Origin: Loktanella sp. D2R18
GTDB lineage: Bacteria; Pseudomonadota; Alphaproteobacteria; Rhodobacterales; Rhodobacteraceae
Assembly: GCF_003318235.1 (NCBI RefSeq)
Contig: NZ_QOCG01000009.1
Coordinates: 62,001-126,000, forward strand
Length of the DNA: 64,000 nt
Reading direction: 5' to 3'
This document shows, one piece after another, positions 48,122 to 60,578 of this stretch (positions within the stretch are counted from its first letter, which is position 1; each line of letters opens with the position of its first letter). A program made the position numbers and the translations under genes. The notes beneath the pieces were generated by a model, which saw only the letters and a program-made list of their open reading frames with translations, did not search any database and was not told the origin of the DNA.

Positions 48122-49372
48122 ATGACACTGTTGCAAATCACATCGCTGCTCATTGTTCTCGCAGGGGCATTTGGGTCGATAAACTATCTGTTTTTGCGGC
48201 TTCCCGCAGCAATTGGCATTTTGGTTGTGTCGCTGCTCGCCTCATTTTGTGTCATGATCCTTGATTTCGCGATGCCAAGCTTTGGGCTGGAAGACACGGT
48301 GCGCAACACTGTGTTAAGCATCGATTTTTCTGATGCGCTGCTGGAAGGCATGTTGGGGCTGTTGCTGTTTGCCGGGGCGTTGCACGTCAAAATATCAGAC
48401 CTGCGCCGCGAATGGGTGCCTGTCGCACTGATGGCAACCATCGGGATTGCACTGTCGACCACGATTGTTGGCTATGGATTTTCTTGGCTGACGGGCATGC
48501 CATTGCTGACTGCATTGGTGTTCGGATCACTGATTTCCCCCACTGACCCAGTGGCTGTATTGGGGGTTTTGCGCGAAGCGGACCTGCAGAAATCGTTGGA
48601 AACAAAGATCGCTGGCGAAAGCCTGTTTAACGATGGGGTTGCCTATGTGGTTTTCTTGATCCTTGTTGGGTTGGCCTTTCCACATGGTGACAGTCATGGC
48701 AGCGACGCCGCGGCAGCGATTGAGCTGTTTGTCCAAGAAGCCCTTGGTGGTGCGGTGTTGGGTGTTGTTCTCGGCTGGCTAACCTTCCGGGTGATGCGCC
48801 GGATTGATGATTATTCGCTTGAGGTTCTCATCACGCTTGGCCTTGCGTTTGGCGGCTATGAATTGGCGGTTTATCTGCATGTCTCTGCACCCATCATGGC
48901 GGTTTGCGCTGGGCTGTTGATTGGCGATGTGGGCACAAAATTTGGGATGTCCGAAGAGACCCGGCTGTATGTTGATGCTTTCTGGAAACTTATCGATGAG
49001 ATTTTGAACGCTGTCCTGTTCTTGATGATCGGGGTAGAGGTATTTGCCGTGGCGTTTGACACCAGCTTTATCGTCACCGGCGTGGCCTCAATCGCGCTGG
49101 CGCTTATCGCGCGTTTGGCGGCGGTTGCGGTGCCGGTTCTTATGCTCAAACCCTTCCGCAGCTTTTCGTCCGGGGTAATCCCGATCATGACTTGGGGTGG
49201 CCTGAAAGGTGGGATATCCGTGGCGCTCGCCCTATCCCTGCCCGATAGCGAATGGAAACCACTGATTCTGACTGCGACCTATGTCGTCGTCGTGTTTTCA
49301 ATCATCGTCCAAGGTTTAACCATTACGCGGGTGGCCGCAAAAGTCGGTCGTGAACCGGAGCTACCGCAATGA
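48122..49372 (+). CDS. Na+/H+ antiporter, CPA1/NhaP family
   Basis: A 416-residue membrane protein with about twelve hydrophobic helices. SPTDPVAVLGVL near residue 139 and the exchange-site motif AGESLFNDGVAYVVF near 160 are CPA1 signatures (the ND pair typical of electroneutral NhaP antiporters), and the TWGGLKGGISVALAL segment near 358 is conserved. It likely exports Na+ for pH and salt balance, sensible in a marine bacterium. The stop overlaps the phzF-like start (ATGA). Confidence 0.92.
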   Translation: MTLLQITSLLIVLAGAFGSINYLFLRLPAAIGILVVSLLASFCVMILDFAMPSFGLEDTVRNTVLSIDFSDALLEGMLGLLLFAGALHVKISDLRREWVPVALMATIGIALSTTIVGYGFSWLTGMPLLTALVFGSLISPTDPVAVLGVLREADLQKSLETKIAGESLFNDGVAYVVFLILVGLAFPHGDSHGSDAAAAIELFVQEALGGAVLGVVLGWLTFRVMRRIDDYSLEVLITLGLAFGGYELAVYLHVSAPIMAVCAGLLIGDVGTKFGMSEETRLYVDAFWKLIDEILNAVLFLMIGVEVFAVAFDTSFIVTGVASIALALIARLAAVAVPVLMLKPFRSFSSGVIPIMTWGGLKGGISVALALSLPDSEWKPLILTATYVVVVFSIIVQGLTITRVAAKVGREPELPQ

Positions 49373-50220
49373 CCGATTATCTTGTCTACGACGTGTTTAC
49401 ACAAAACCGCTTTGGCGGTAACCAACTGGCCGTGATCCCAGATGCCCGCGCCATTCCCGAGAGCGACCTTCAACAAATCGCCCGTGAATTTAACTTTTCG
49501 GAAACCACGTTTGTCTACCCGCCCAATGATCCCGCACATACGGCCAAGGTCCGAATATTTACCCCAGCGGTAGAGATTGACTTTGCCGGGCATCCGACAA
49601 TTGGGACCGCAATCGCGCTACGTGACCAAGGGCATAGCGGGGAAATGGTGCTGGAACTTGGGGTCGGCCCAATTCCCTGTTCGTTTGACGGCGATACCGC
49701 GTCTTTTGTCACAAGCGCTGCGCTTGAACGGATCAGCTTGCCTGTTGTCGCCTTGGTTGCAGCGGCGCTGGGGCTGCCGGAAACGGCCATCGACACAACG
49801 ACCCACCTGCCCGTGCAAGCGAGCCTTGGGCTCACGTTTGTAATTGTTGCATTGGATAGCGCAGATAGCCTGGCGGCCTGTGCGCCCAATCTTGATGCAA
49901 TACGTGAAGGTGCGCAAAAACACCCGGCCGGCTTAGATTTCGCGATCTACGCCTATGTGCGCGATGGTGATCAGATTGACGCGCGTATGTTCGCCGCTTT
50001 GGATAATATCCCCGAAGACCCGGCCACAGGCAGCGCCGCAGCCACATTAGCAGCTTTGTTAACCGAAGTTCTGGACGCCCCCCAAAGCCTGAAAATCACA
50101 CAAGGCGTCAAGATGGGGCGTCCATCACTAATCACAGCGACCACACAAAACCAACGCCCCGCCCCTGTAACGATCAGCGGCACCGCTGTGCGCGCGATGG
50201 AGGGGCGGCTTGTTACCTAA
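49369..50220 (+). CDS. PhzF family isomerase-like protein
   Basis: A 283-residue protein of the PhzF/diaminopimelate-epimerase fold. YDVFTQNRFGGNQLAVI near residue 6, the catalytic-type glutamate in EFNFSETTFVYPP near 43, AGHPTIGTAIAL near 71 and the phosphate-loop like EDPATGSAAATLAALL near 223 are all present. Members are isomerases on varied metabolites; phenazine synthesis is not implied, since no other phz genes are here. Overlaps with both neighbours suggest a nhaP-phzF-zntB transcript. Confidence 0.9.
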   Translation: MTDYLVYDVFTQNRFGGNQLAVIPDARAIPESDLQQIAREFNFSETTFVYPPNDPAHTAKVRIFTPAVEIDFAGHPTIGTAIALRDQGHSGEMVLELGVGPIPCSFDGDTASFVTSAALERISLPVVALVAAALGLPETAIDTTTHLPVQASLGLTFVIVALDSADSLAACAPNLDAIREGAQKHPAGLDFAIYAYVRDGDQIDARMFAALDNIPEDPATGSAAATLAALLTEVLDAPQSLKITQGVKMGRPSLITATTQNQRPAPVTISGTAVRAMEGRLVT

Positions 50221-51166
50221 CCCATTACACGCCTATGACATTGGCCGGGACGGCACATCCGCCCCCGCCGGTGCGATTTCCACTGAGGTGGACGATAAGA
50301 TCGCCTATCGCTGGCTGCATTTTGATCTTGCTGATCCGCATCTGCGCGCATGGTGTGATGACGCGCTGCCGCCACGCGCCGCGCGCGCATTGCTTGCTGC
50401 AAAGACTCGGCCGCATATGGATGATGACGAAAAAGGGATCGTGCTGACACTGCGTGGGATCAACCTGAATGACGGGCAAGAGCTCGCGAATATGGTGTCG
50501 CTTCGGCTTTGGATCACCCCGCGTTTGGTGATTAGCGTGCGCAGACTGCCGGTGAAGACAGTCGATGCACTCGCGAAACAAATTGCTGATGGCGATTGCC
50601 CTGCAGCCCCAGGCAATTTCATCACCCGCATTACCGAGCACATCGTTGAGCGGGTTGAAAAGGTATCAGTTGATCTTGAAGAACGCGCTGACGCGATGGA
50701 AGACGGCGTTTATCAAACCGGGGCCTCCGATGTTCCCGACCTGTTTGAACTGCAGCGCACCGCCATTCGTCTGCGGCGCCATATTGGACCGCTCAAGGAT
50801 GCGCTGGGCGCTTTGGCGATTAACCACGGCGGGGTTTTGACCGACAGCCTGCGCAACCGTATGCGCGACACGGCCAACCGCGCGATGCGCTCTGTCGAAG
50901 AAGTCGAAGAGGTGCGTGACCGGCTCCGCGCCCTTTCCGCCCACATTGATATCACCCAAGAGGCGCGGATTGCGCGCAACGGTTATACGTTATCTGTTGT
51001 GGCCGCGATTTTTCTTCCGCTCAGCTTTATCACCGGGCTTTTGGGGGTCAACGTCGGCGGGATGCCTTGGGTTGATCATCCAGACGCATTTTTGATCCTA
51101 TGCGCGCTCATGGTGGGTTTGGGGGCCGCGACTTATGCCATCTTACGGTGGATCAAGTGGTTTTAG
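50210..51166 (+). CDS. zntB: Zinc/magnesium transporter ZntB (CorA family)
   Basis: A 318-residue CorA-superfamily protein: a large cytoplasmic alpha/beta and long-helix domain (residues 1-250) and two C-terminal membrane helices (about 258-280 and 292-312). The pore motif reads GVN (LLGVNVGGMPW near 276), the ZntB variant of the GMN of CorA. It should move Zn2+ across the inner membrane. A TTG start at 50210 overlaps the phzF stop by 11 nt; no later start would keep the N-terminal domain. Confidence 0.88.
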   Translation: MLPNPLHAYDIGRDGTSAPAGAISTEVDDKIAYRWLHFDLADPHLRAWCDDALPPRAARALLAAKTRPHMDDDEKGIVLTLRGINLNDGQELANMVSLRLWITPRLVISVRRLPVKTVDALAKQIADGDCPAAPGNFITRITEHIVERVEKVSVDLEERADAMEDGVYQTGASDVPDLFELQRTAIRLRRHIGPLKDALGALAINHGGVLTDSLRNRMRDTANRAMRSVEEVEEVRDRLRALSAHIDITQEARIARNGYTLSVVAAIFLPLSFITGLLGVNVGGMPWVDHPDAFLILCALMVGLGAATYAILRWIKWF

Positions 51167-51235
51167 ATCCGCGTCACGGCTGGAAACCCGCTGGCTTTAA
51201 CGGTATCTACCCTATGACCACAGACCGAGTTGCCG

Positions 51236-51649
51236 ATGAAATCCACAATTCTTGAACGTTGCGAAGCCAATGGCCTGCGCATGACCGACCAACGCCGCAC
51301 CATTGCGAGCGTTCTTGAATCGGCAACCGACCACCCGGATGTCGAAGAGCTGTACGCGCGCGCCTCAACGGTGGACGCGGGGATATCGCTTGCCACCGTT
51401 TACCGGACCGTCAAACTCTTCGAGGAAACTGGCATCCTTGAAAAGCATGAATTTGGCGACGGCCGCGCCCGATACGAAGCCGCGGACCGTGATCATCATG
51501 ACCACTTGATCGACATGCATTCAGGCGAGGTCATCGAATTTGTTGACCCTGATATTGAGGCACTCCAAGAACGCATCGCAGCTAAATTGGGGTATGAGCT
51601 CAAGGGGCACCGGCTTGAGCTATATGCTGTGCCGATAAAAAAGGACTGA
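51236..51649 (+). CDS. Fur/Mur family metalloregulator
   Basis: A 137-residue Fur-family protein with a winged helix (LRMTDQRRTIASVLE near 16; SLATVYRTVKLFEE near 50) and a metal/dimer domain (DHHDHLIDMHSGEVIEF near 88). The CxxC zinc motifs of E. coli Fur are absent, replaced by DMHSG, as in alphaproteobacterial Fur/Mur proteins that mostly sense manganese; Irr is the other possibility but its heme motif is not seen. I use ATG 51236 rather than the TTG two codons earlier. Confidence 0.88.
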   Translation: MKSTILERCEANGLRMTDQRRTIASVLESATDHPDVEELYARASTVDAGISLATVYRTVKLFEETGILEKHEFGDGRARYEAADRDHHDHLIDMHSGEVIEFVDPDIEALQERIAAKLGYELKGHRLELYAVPIKKD

Positions 51650-51747
51650 GCGCAGGTAAATCTGTGCTGGGTTGATCCGATCCTCTCTTTGCATCCGCGC
51701 AAAGCAGGCGTATGCCGATTTCATTGATCTTCAGATAAGGCGCAGAC

Positions 51748-53956
<2,209 letters not shown>

Positions 53957-53962
53957 AAATTC

Positions 53963-53996
53963 TGCCCCGTGCGACCAACGTTGCACGGGGCATTTT
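53963..53996 (+). terminator. Rho-independent terminator of eno
   Basis: TGCCCCGTGC (53963-53972) pairs with GCACGGGGCA (53983-53992) around a 10-nt loop, followed by TTTTC, 6 nt after the eno stop codon. Confidence 0.9.
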
Positions 53997-54047
53997 CTTA
54001 CGAAATGGTATTGGCCCCGCCGATCATTTCAGACTACCTTTCCAATC

Positions 54048-54638
54048 ATGTTAAATCCCGGCTTTCATCAAATCCCGCGCGGTATGGTCGCGACTGTTGT
54101 GACCTATTTGGAAATGACGGCGCCACCCGCGGCATCGCCACCACAGGCGCATGATTTTACCTTTGCCCGTCACACCGCCGCTGACCCAGAATGGTACCGC
54201 ACAATGTTTCGGGCGGTTGGCGAAGATTGGTTGTGGTTTGGGCGTCTGTATTTGGCGGATGATGCATTGACCGCCATTCTGCATGATCCCGATTACGAAG
54301 TTTGGACCTTGCAGCAAGATGGGCAAAACGTTGGACTGGTCGAGATTGACCACCGCACATCTGGCGCATGCGAGCTGGCGTATTTCGGCCTTACCCCAAA
54401 CACGGTCGGCAAAGGCGCGGGGCGTATCATGATGGCACATGCTGTTGCACAGGCTTTTGCACGCGATGTCGATCGCTTCCATGTCCACACTTGTACAATG
54501 GATAGCCCACAAGCCTTACCGTTTTATATGCGTGCTGGGTTCACTGCGATGAAACAAGAGGTCGAAATTGCACCCGATCCGCGCCTATCGGGCCACCTGC
54601 CCGCCGATGCATCTGCGCATATCCCGGTGTTCAAATGA
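54048..54638 (+). CDS. GNAT family N-acetyltransferase
   Basis: A 196-residue GNAT protein. VGLVEIDHRTSGACELAYFGLTP near residue 90 forms the core beta strands, and the acetyl-CoA loop is in TPNTVGKGAGRIMMAHAV near 111 (GKGAG for the Q/RxxGxG/A motif), followed by HTCTMDSPQALPFYMRAGF near 145, the usual C-terminal GNAT block. The substrate is unknown. It is translationally coupled to the cupin gene (ATGA). Confidence 0.87.
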   Translation: MLNPGFHQIPRGMVATVVTYLEMTAPPAASPPQAHDFTFARHTAADPEWYRTMFRAVGEDWLWFGRLYLADDALTAILHDPDYEVWTLQQDGQNVGLVEIDHRTSGACELAYFGLTPNTVGKGAGRIMMAHAVAQAFARDVDRFHVHTCTMDSPQALPFYMRAGFTAMKQEVEIAPDPRLSGHLPADASAHIPVFK

Positions 54639-55054
54639 GTGCCGACGCTATTATCAAAAAACTAGACCTGCAACCGCATCCCGAGGGCGGCTATTACCGT
54701 CAAACGTGGATCGCGGATAATGACGGGCGGCCCACAGGTACTTGCATCTATTTTCTGTTGAAAGATGGTGAAGCCAGCCATTGGCACCGCGTCGATGCCA
54801 CGGAAATTTGGCTATACCACGCGGGTGCGCCGATTGTCCTTAGCTTGTCAGAATCCGATAACGGGCCAGCGATTGACCACATTCTTGGCCATGATGTTTT
54901 GGCCGACCAAGCCCCGCAAATCATCGTACCTGAAAACCACTGGCAGGCAGCAGCCACAACAGGCGATTGGACTTTGGTCAGTTGCACCGTGTCGCCGGGG
55001 TTTGATTTTGCCGGGTTCCACCTTGCAGAACCCGGCTTTGACATTCCGCGTTAG
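54635..55054 (+). CDS. Cupin superfamily protein (DUF985)
   Basis: A 139-residue cupin_5/DUF985 protein. [14 protein letters not shown] near residue 12, [24 protein letters not shown] near 36 (cupin metal-site histidines in HWHR) and the closing [13 protein letters not shown] near 117 are standard for this family. Members include sugar-binding or epimerase-like proteins; no activity is established here. The stop overlaps the end of the convergent AIM24-like gene. Confidence 0.88.
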   Translation: MSADAIIKKLDLQPHPEGGYYRQTWIADNDGRPTGTCIYFLLKDGEASHWHRVDATEIWLYHAGAPIVLSLSESDNGPAIDHILGHDVLADQAPQIIVPENHWQAAATTGDWTLVSCTVSPGFDFAGFHLAEPGFDIPR

Positions 55055-55836
55055 CGGTCGCCGAACATATCGCCAAGGCCGCCCAGAACGGACCCTTCGC
55101 CTTTGCTGCCGCCCGGTCCTGCGGCGCGCAAAATCCGGTCTGCAAGGCGCGAGAATGGCAGGCTTTGCAGATACACTGTGCCCGGACCGCGCAAGGTGGC
55201 AAGGAACAAGCCTTCGCCACCGAACACCATAGATTTCAGATTGCCTGCACGTTCGATGTCATAGGTCACACCCGAATCAAACGCCGCAATACACCCGGTA
55301 TCAACGCGTAGCACTTCGCCCGGCTGCAATTCGCGTTTTATCACCGTGCCACCAACGTGAATGAACGCCATGCCGTCACCGCGCAAACGTTGCAAGATAA
55401 AGCCTTCACCGCCAAAGAATCCGGCGCCAAGCTTCTTTTGGAACGCGATATCGGTCGTGGTGCCAAAGGCCGCGCAGAGGAATGCGTCTTTTTGGCAGAT
55501 CAATTCGCCGCCGACAGTGGTCATATCAACGGGGATAATTTTACCGGGGTAAGGTGCCGCAAAGGCCACGCGTTTTTTGCCCTGACCATCATTTGAAAAA
55601 TGGGTCAGAAAGATTGATTCGCCCGTCAACACTCGTTTGCCTACGTTTAACAGCGAGCCCATCACGCCCTTTGTCGGGGTGGTCCCGTCACCCATTTTGG
55701 ACACAAACGCGATGCCGTCTTCCATGTAATTCATGGCCCCGGCTTCGGCGATTACGGTTTCTTGCGGGTCTAATTCCACTTCGACGATCTGCATATCATC
55801 ACCAAAAATCTCATAGTCAACTTCGTGGCACTGCAT
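55051..55836 (-). CDS. TIGR00266/AIM24 family protein
   Basis: A 261-residue beta-rich protein of the AIM24 (TIGR00266) family. [25 protein letters not shown] near residue 18 and the repeated glycine-containing strand units ([21 protein letters not shown] near 150; [20 protein letters not shown] near 208) are its hallmarks. The family is widespread, with a mitochondrial member in yeast, but bacterial function is unknown. A flexible glycine-rich tail ([17 protein letters not shown]) ends it. Confidence 0.88.
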   Translation of the reverse strand: MQCHEVDYEIFGDDMQIVEVELDPQETVIAEAGAMNYMEDGIAFVSKMGDGTTPTKGVMGSLLNVGKRVLTGESIFLTHFSNDGQGKKRVAFAAPYPGKIIPVDMTTVGGELICQKDAFLCAAFGTTTDIAFQKKLGAGFFGGEGFILQRLRGDGMAFIHVGGTVIKRELQPGEVLRVDTGCIAAFDSGVTYDIERAGNLKSMVFGGEGLFLATLRGPGTVYLQSLPFSRLADRILRAAGPGGSKGEGSVLGGLGDMFGDR

Positions 55837-55927
55837 TGAAAAATCTCCTGAAAATTACTTCCAAAACCCTAGAGGATCTAGGTCACAGCGCCAAGACATG
55901 AAAACCGTACCTTGAACCGAGCCGCAC

Positions 55928-55953
55928 AAAAAAAGGGGGACCGAAGCCCCCCT
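55928..55953 (-). terminator. Rho-independent terminator of the nrdJ operon
   Basis: Read on the minus strand, a run of G pairs with GGGGG's complement (AGGGGG 55934-55939 with CCCCCT 55948-55953) around an 8-nt loop and is followed by seven T (55928-55934). It ends transcription of nrdJ and the small gene at 56055-56288. Confidence 0.85.
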
Positions 55954-56054
55954 GATAGTCTTGCTGATCAGGCTCAGTATTTATACCGCTCGGATTTTTT
56001 TGCCTGCGGCCTGATCGGCACCAAGGGCGAACGCATCCGCCCCGGATCGGCATA

Positions 56055-56288
56055 TTAATGCATTGAAAACACGGCGCGGCAGGCCCCGTTTTCAGTTTCA
56101 ATGGCATCAACGGAATAAAGCGCGTTCATCGCAGAAGCCCCAAGGAATGCGACCGCCATGTTATTGGAAAACGCATCGGTGAGCGGCCCTGCAGCATCGG
56201 GCGCAAACTGCGCCTCAACACTGCGCCCCCGCAGGCGGATTTCATTGGCGTCGCAGCGGATACCGGCAATTTCGAACGCGTGTTCCAT
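56055..56288 (-). CDS. Small protein translationally coupled to nrdJ
   Basis: A 77-residue soluble protein ([20 protein letters not shown]... to ...GACRAVFSMH). Its ATG overlaps the nrdJ stop as TGATG, a strong sign of coupled translation, and codon use is normal. I do not recognise a family; it has one cysteine pair (Cys12 and a C-terminal Cys) that could be redox-active. A neighbouring frame beyond the stop (encoding ADAFALGADQAAGKK) also looks coding, so a frameshift-shortened C-terminus is possible. Confidence 0.7.
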   Translation of the reverse strand: MEHAFEIAGIRCDANEIRLRGRSVEAQFAPDAAGPLTDAFSNNMAVAFLGASAMNALYSVDAIETENGACRAVFSMH

Positions 56289-59200
56289 CAGCTGCAGCCC
56301 GATGTGCCGCCACAGGTGTTGCATTTCATGCAAGTCCCGTTGCGTACCAGTGTGTAGTTGCCGCATTCGCCGCACGGATCGCCTTCATATCCCTGCATTT
56401 TCGCCTTGTCGCGGGCGGAAATGCTGACGGTGCCCGTGCTGATCGCGGTTTCCGATGTGGTTTCAGTGGCGATGGTTTGCACAGTAACCTCTGCGCTTTC
56501 TTCAGTAGCGCCGCGCATCATAACCAAATCGTTTGGCATACGTTTGCGCAGGTAACCAGTTGATGAAATCTGCTTGAGCACCTCAAGCGAACGCGATGCT
56601 GCGGTTTCGGTTGGGGTTTGGACGTTAGACACCCCTTCTTCTTCACCACGGCCGATATCGTCGAACGCCGCCCCTTCGGGTTTCACATGGGCCAGATCGG
56701 TGCGGTCCAGATATGACACGGCCAATTCACGGAAGATGTAGTCAAGGATCGAGGTCGCATTTTTGATGCTGTCGTTGCCTTGCACCATGCCCGCTGGTTC
56801 AAACTTGGTGAATGTGAACGCGTCCACGAATTCTTCGAGTGGCACACCGTATTGCAGCCCAACGGATACCGCGATGGCAAAGTTGTTCATCATGGCGCGG
56901 AACCCGGCACCTTCTTTGTGCATATCAATAAAGATTTCACCAAGATTGCCGTCTTCGTATTCCCCCGTCCGCAGGTACACTTTGTGGCCACCGACGATGG
57001 CTTTTTGCGTATATCCTTTGCGGCGTTGCGGCATTTTTTCGCGTTCGCGGTTGCGCACTTCTTGGATGATGACTTTTTCGATCACCTTTTCGGCCAACAC
57101 GGCGGCTTTTTCTTGTGGCGTACCAGATTCCAGCGTTTCTGCCGCCTCATCATCATCTTCAACCAAGGCAGATGCCAAAGGTTGCGACAATTTTGATCCA
57201 TCGCGGTACAGCGCGTTTGCCTTTACGCCCAACGACCATGACAATTCATAAGCCTTTTGGCAGTCTTCGATGGTCGCATCGTTTGGCATGTTGATGGTTT
57301 TTGAAATCGCACCTGAGATGAACGACTGCGCAGCGGCCATCATGTAGATGTGGCTGTCAACGCTCAGATAGCGTTTGCCTTTTTTGCCGCATGGGTTGGC
57401 GCAATCAAAGATGTTGTAGTGCTCTTCTTTGAGGAATGGCGCGCCTTCGAGCGTCATTGTCCCGCAGACGTGATCGTTTGCGGCCTCGATATCTTGCTTT
57501 GAATAGCCAAGGTGACGTAGCAGATCAAAGGTTGGATCATTCAGCTTTGCGGCTGGAATACCCAGTGTTTTGGTGCAGAAATCTTCGCCCAACGTCCATT
57601 GGTTGAACACAAAACGGATATCAAAAGCAGAGGCGAGCGCCGCTTCGACCTTGTCGATTTCTTCTTGGCCAAAGCCATGCCCGATCAGCGATGTATGGTT
57701 AATGGCTGGCGCCTGACCGATGGTGCCGTGGCCGACAGCGTATGAAATGATTTCTTCAATCTGCGCCGGTCCGTAGCCGATTTTCTCAAGCGCGGCAGGC
57801 ACAGATTGGTTGATGATCTTAAAGTAGCCGCCGCCTGCAAGCTTTTTGAATTTCACCAGCGCAAAGTCAGGTTCAATCCCCGTTGTGTCGCAATCCATGA
57901 CCAAACCGATGGTGCCAGTTGGCGCGATCACCGATACTTGGGCGTTGCGGTAGCCATGCTGTTCGCCCAGCTCCAATGCTTCGTCCCATGCAGACACGGC
58001 CAATGCGATCAAACGCTGATCGGGGCAGTTTTTATGGTCGAGTGGAACAGGTTTGACGTCCAGATTGTCGTAACCTGTCGTTTTACCCAAGGCCGCCTGA
58101 CGGTGGTTTTTGATGACGCGCAACATATGTTTTGCGTTCTTCGTGTAGCCTGGGAACGCGCCCAATTCGCCAGCGATTTCCGCAGATGTTGCGTAAGATA
58201 CACCCGTCATGATCGCAGTCAGTGCTGCCCCCATAGACCGCCCTTCGTCGCTGTCATAGCCAAAGCCCATATTCATCAGCAAACCGCCGATGTTCGCATA
58301 GCCAAGACCAAGCGTGCGGAAGTCATAAGACCGCTGCGCAATTTCTTTAGATGGGAACTGCGCCATCATCACAGAGATTTCCAACGTCACCGTCCACAGG
58401 CGTGTGGCGTGCATATAGTCTTCGACCTGAAATTCACCGTCTTTGTAGAAGGTCAGCAAGTTCATTGATGCAAGGTTACAGGCCGTATCATCCAAGAACA
58501 TATATTCAGAACAAGGGTTTGAACCACGGATTGCACCATCTTCGGGGCATGTGTGCCACGCGTTAACCGTGTCGTGATATTGGATGCCCGGATCGGCACA
58601 GGCCCATGCGGCATGGCCAACCTGTTCCCACAGGTCGCGGGCTTTGATAATCTTAGCGACCTCACCGTTTTTGCGGTTGATCAGCTTCCAGTCGGCATCA
58701 TCTTCAACAGCTTTCAAAAACGCATCGGTGACGCGGATCGAGTTGTTAGAGTTCTGACCGGACACTGATGAATAGGCCTCGGAATCCCAATCGGTGTCGT
58801 AGGTTGGGAATTCAATGCTGGTGTGACCCTGCTTTGCGTAATCCAGCACACGTTTGATATATGTCTCAGGGATCGCCGATTTTTTTGCGGCGCGCACGGC
58901 TGATGCCAGCGCTTCGTTGGTTTTGGTGTCATAGGCCCCGTCAGCGGTGCCGTCCCACGATTGGATCGCAGCAAAAATGTCGTTGAGGTAACGTTCGTGC
59001 ATCTTGGAACCAGCCACGATGCTCGCCACTTTTTGTTCCTCGATGACCTTCCAGTTGATGAATTCTTCAATATCGGGGTGATCTGAATCGACGATAACCA
59101 TTTTGGCAGCGCGGCGGGTTGTGCCGCCCGATTTAATCGCGCCAGCAGCGCGATCACCGATTTTGAGGAACCCCATCAAACCAGAAGACTTGCCGCCGCC

Positions 59201-59914
59201 TGACAGCGCCTCACCTGCGCCGCGCAGAGATGAAAAGTTGGTGCCTGTACCAGAACCGTATTTGAATAGGCGTGCTTCGCGGACCCATAGATCCATAATG
59301 CCGCCTTCGTTGACCAAATCATCTTCGACGGATTGGATAAAACAGGCGTGCGGTTGTGGGTGCTCATAGCTAGATGCTGATTTTGTCAGCTCGCCAGATT
59401 GATAATCAACATAGTAGTGGCCTTGCGCCGGACCATCGATACCGTAAGCCCAGTGCAAACCTGTGTTGAACCATTGTGGGCTGTTTGGTGCTGCGCGCTG
59501 TGTCGCAAGCATATAGCGCATTTCGTCGAAATAAGTACGTGCATCTTCCTCAGACGAGAAGTAGCCGCCCTTCCAACCCCAGTAAGCCCATGCGCCTGCC
59601 AGACGATCAAAAACTTGCTTCGCAGAAGTTTCGCCACCGAATGTCGCATCCTTAGCGGGGACAGACCGCCATAGGAATTCAGGAACACCTTTTTCTTTCA
59701 CTTTTTTCAACGCAGAAGGTACGCCCGCTTTGCGGAAATACTTCTGTGCAATCACATCGGATGCAACTTGGCTCCAGCCGCCCGGAATTTCACAGTCATC
59801 AAGTTTAAACACAATCGTCCCGTCAGGATTGCGAATCTCTGACGTTGTGGATTTGAATTCCAACGCTCCATATGCGTCTTGTCCTGATTTCGTGAAATTA
59901 CGTTCGATTTTCAT
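56288..59914 (-). CDS. nrdJ: Adenosylcobalamin-dependent ribonucleotide reductase NrdJ (class II)
   Basis: A 1208-residue class II reductase making dNDPs with a cobalamin-generated thiyl radical, independent of oxygen. The N-terminal half shows [14 protein letters not shown] near residue 190 and [14 protein letters not shown] near 220; [16 protein letters not shown] near 465 carries the conserved active-site Cys/Glu region. The C-terminal part includes a TSCPD-type domain (from about 1020) and a zinc ribbon with three CxxC pairs ([19 protein letters not shown]). Start at 59914 (MKIERNFT) by family convention. The organism makes its own cobalamin (cob genes at 30-34 kb). Confidence 0.96.
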   Translation of the reverse strand: MKIERNFTKSGQDAYGALEFKSTTSEIRNPDGTIVFKLDDCEIPGGWSQVASDVIAQKYFRKAGVPSALKKVKEKGVPEFLWRSVPAKDATFGGETSAKQVFDRLAGAWAYWGWKGGYFSSEEDARTYFDEMRYMLATQRAAPNSPQWFNTGLHWAYGIDGPAQGHYYVDYQSGELTKSASSYEHPQPHACFIQSVEDDLVNEGGIMDLWVREARLFKYGSGTGTNFSSLRGAGEALSGGGKSSGLMGFLKIGDRAAGAIKSGGTTRRAAKMVIVDSDHPDIEEFINWKVIEEQKVASIVAGSKMHERYLNDIFAAIQSWDGTADGAYDTKTNEALASAVRAAKKSAIPETYIKRVLDYAKQGHTSIEFPTYDTDWDSEAYSSVSGQNSNNSIRVTDAFLKAVEDDADWKLINRKNGEVAKIIKARDLWEQVGHAAWACADPGIQYHDTVNAWHTCPEDGAIRGSNPCSEYMFLDDTACNLASMNLLTFYKDGEFQVEDYMHATRLWTVTLEISVMMAQFPSKEIAQRSYDFRTLGLGYANIGGLLMNMGFGYDSDEGRSMGAALTAIMTGVSYATSAEIAGELGAFPGYTKNAKHMLRVIKNHRQAALGKTTGYDNLDVKPVPLDHKNCPDQRLIALAVSAWDEALELGEQHGYRNAQVSVIAPTGTIGLVMDCDTTGIEPDFALVKFKKLAGGGYFKIINQSVPAALEKIGYGPAQIEEIISYAVGHGTIGQAPAINHTSLIGHGFGQEEIDKVEAALASAFDIRFVFNQWTLGEDFCTKTLGIPAAKLNDPTFDLLRHLGYSKQDIEAANDHVCGTMTLEGAPFLKEEHYNIFDCANPCGKKGKRYLSVDSHIYMMAAAQSFISGAISKTINMPNDATIEDCQKAYELSWSLGVKANALYRDGSKLSQPLASALVEDDDEAAETLESGTPQEKAAVLAEKVIEKVIIQEVRNREREKMPQRRKGYTQKAIVGGHKVYLRTGEYEDGNLGEIFIDMHKEGAGFRAMMNNFAIAVSVGLQYGVPLEEFVDAFTFTKFEPAGMVQGNDSIKNATSILDYIFRELAVSYLDRTDLAHVKPEGAAFDDIGRGEEEGVSNVQTPTETAASRSLEVLKQISSTGYLRKRMPNDLVMMRGATEESAEVTVQTIATETTSETAISTGTVSISARDKAKMQGYEGDPCGECGNYTLVRNGTCMKCNTCGGTSGCS

Positions 59915-60460
59915 CTGTCTGCCCCTGATTTTATCGACATGCTGACGTTGCAGCAAAAAACTTGATCCCAACCACTCACGCGGTACCTAAAACACGCATC
60001 CGAGGGTTCGCTAGGCCGCAAAAATCATGTCAGGTCAAAGCCCGAAACACGCATATAATTGCATTTGGCATGACGCCCGCCTGAAGAACCGCCCCCGGTT
60101 AAATCGACACCACATGTAGTGTTCCGCCGATCTGCCCGCACAAACTGACGCATCTAGCCCTAGTGGGTCAACGAATTTTTAACACAAAATACGGATTAAA
60201 TCAGTTGACGGCCCCTTTCCGCCACATCGAAAAATCATGCACCGATTCATCCACTATCTTGTCCACAGAATCTTAATTTCTGTGCAGAACCGGAAAGCTG
60301 TTTGGTTCGGCTGACTTAGTTAAAATTCTTCACAGATCAGATGAAGCATATCCCGCGGAACCACCCGATGCGGATCAATACAGTGAACAAATTTGGGGCA
60401 AAAATGGAACCGCCGGACAGCCTAACGGCGATCCGGCGTTCAGGTCCAATTTGGACTTAG
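59915..60460. promoter_or_regulatory. Long nrdJ upstream region
   Basis: About 545 bases without a convincing gene between nrdJ and tRNA-Pro. It holds an NrdR-like box (60107-60122), an inverted repeat CACAGAA/TTCTGTG (60264-60270 and 60278-60284), and AT-rich stretches likely to carry the nrdJ promoter. I found no cobalamin riboswitch and no RNA gene I could name, though the length leaves room for a small RNA. Confidence 0.4.
60107..60122. promoter_or_regulatory. NrdR-box-like palindrome upstream of nrdJ
   Basis: ACACCACATGTAGTGT has the ACAC-N8-GTGT form of NrdR boxes and is palindromic apart from one pair. It lies about 195 bp before the nrdJ start. NrdR represses ribonucleotide reductase genes across bacteria and usually uses two boxes; only one clear box is seen, with a weaker ACAC-type half near 60047. 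Confidence 0.6.
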
Positions 60461-60537
60461 TGGTCGGGGCGGAGAGATTCGAACTCCCGACCCTCTGTTC
60501 CCAAAACAGATGCGCTACCAGGCTGCGCTACGCCCCG
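60461..60537 (-). tRNA. tRNA-Pro (anticodon TGG)
   Basis: On the minus strand, acceptor CGGGGCG (60537-60531) pairs with CGCCCCG (60471-60465), discriminator A and encoded CCA follow (60464-60461). Anticodon stem TCTGT/ACAGA encloses loop TTTGGGA with anticodon TGG; the T arm is GTCGGGAGTTCGAATCTC-like and the D arm GCGC-AGCCTGGTA-GCGC. Confidence 0.95.
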
Positions 60538-60578
60538 ACTGCGCTTTCTCTAAACGCGGTGAACTGATTTGAAAAGAC

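Noticed and set aside
57806..58468. Plus-strand 220-codon frame inside nrdJ
   Set aside because: Antisense shadow of a strongly conserved reductase domain; composition is that of a reverse-complemented gene.
60259..60267. TTGTCCACA as a DnaA box or replication origin
   Set aside because: A single near-match without a cluster of boxes, an AT-rich unwinding element or origin-linked genes.
59915..60460. Cobalamin riboswitch before nrdJ
   Set aside because: The conserved B12-box and GCCACTG-type elements were not seen; cobalamin control cannot be claimed.
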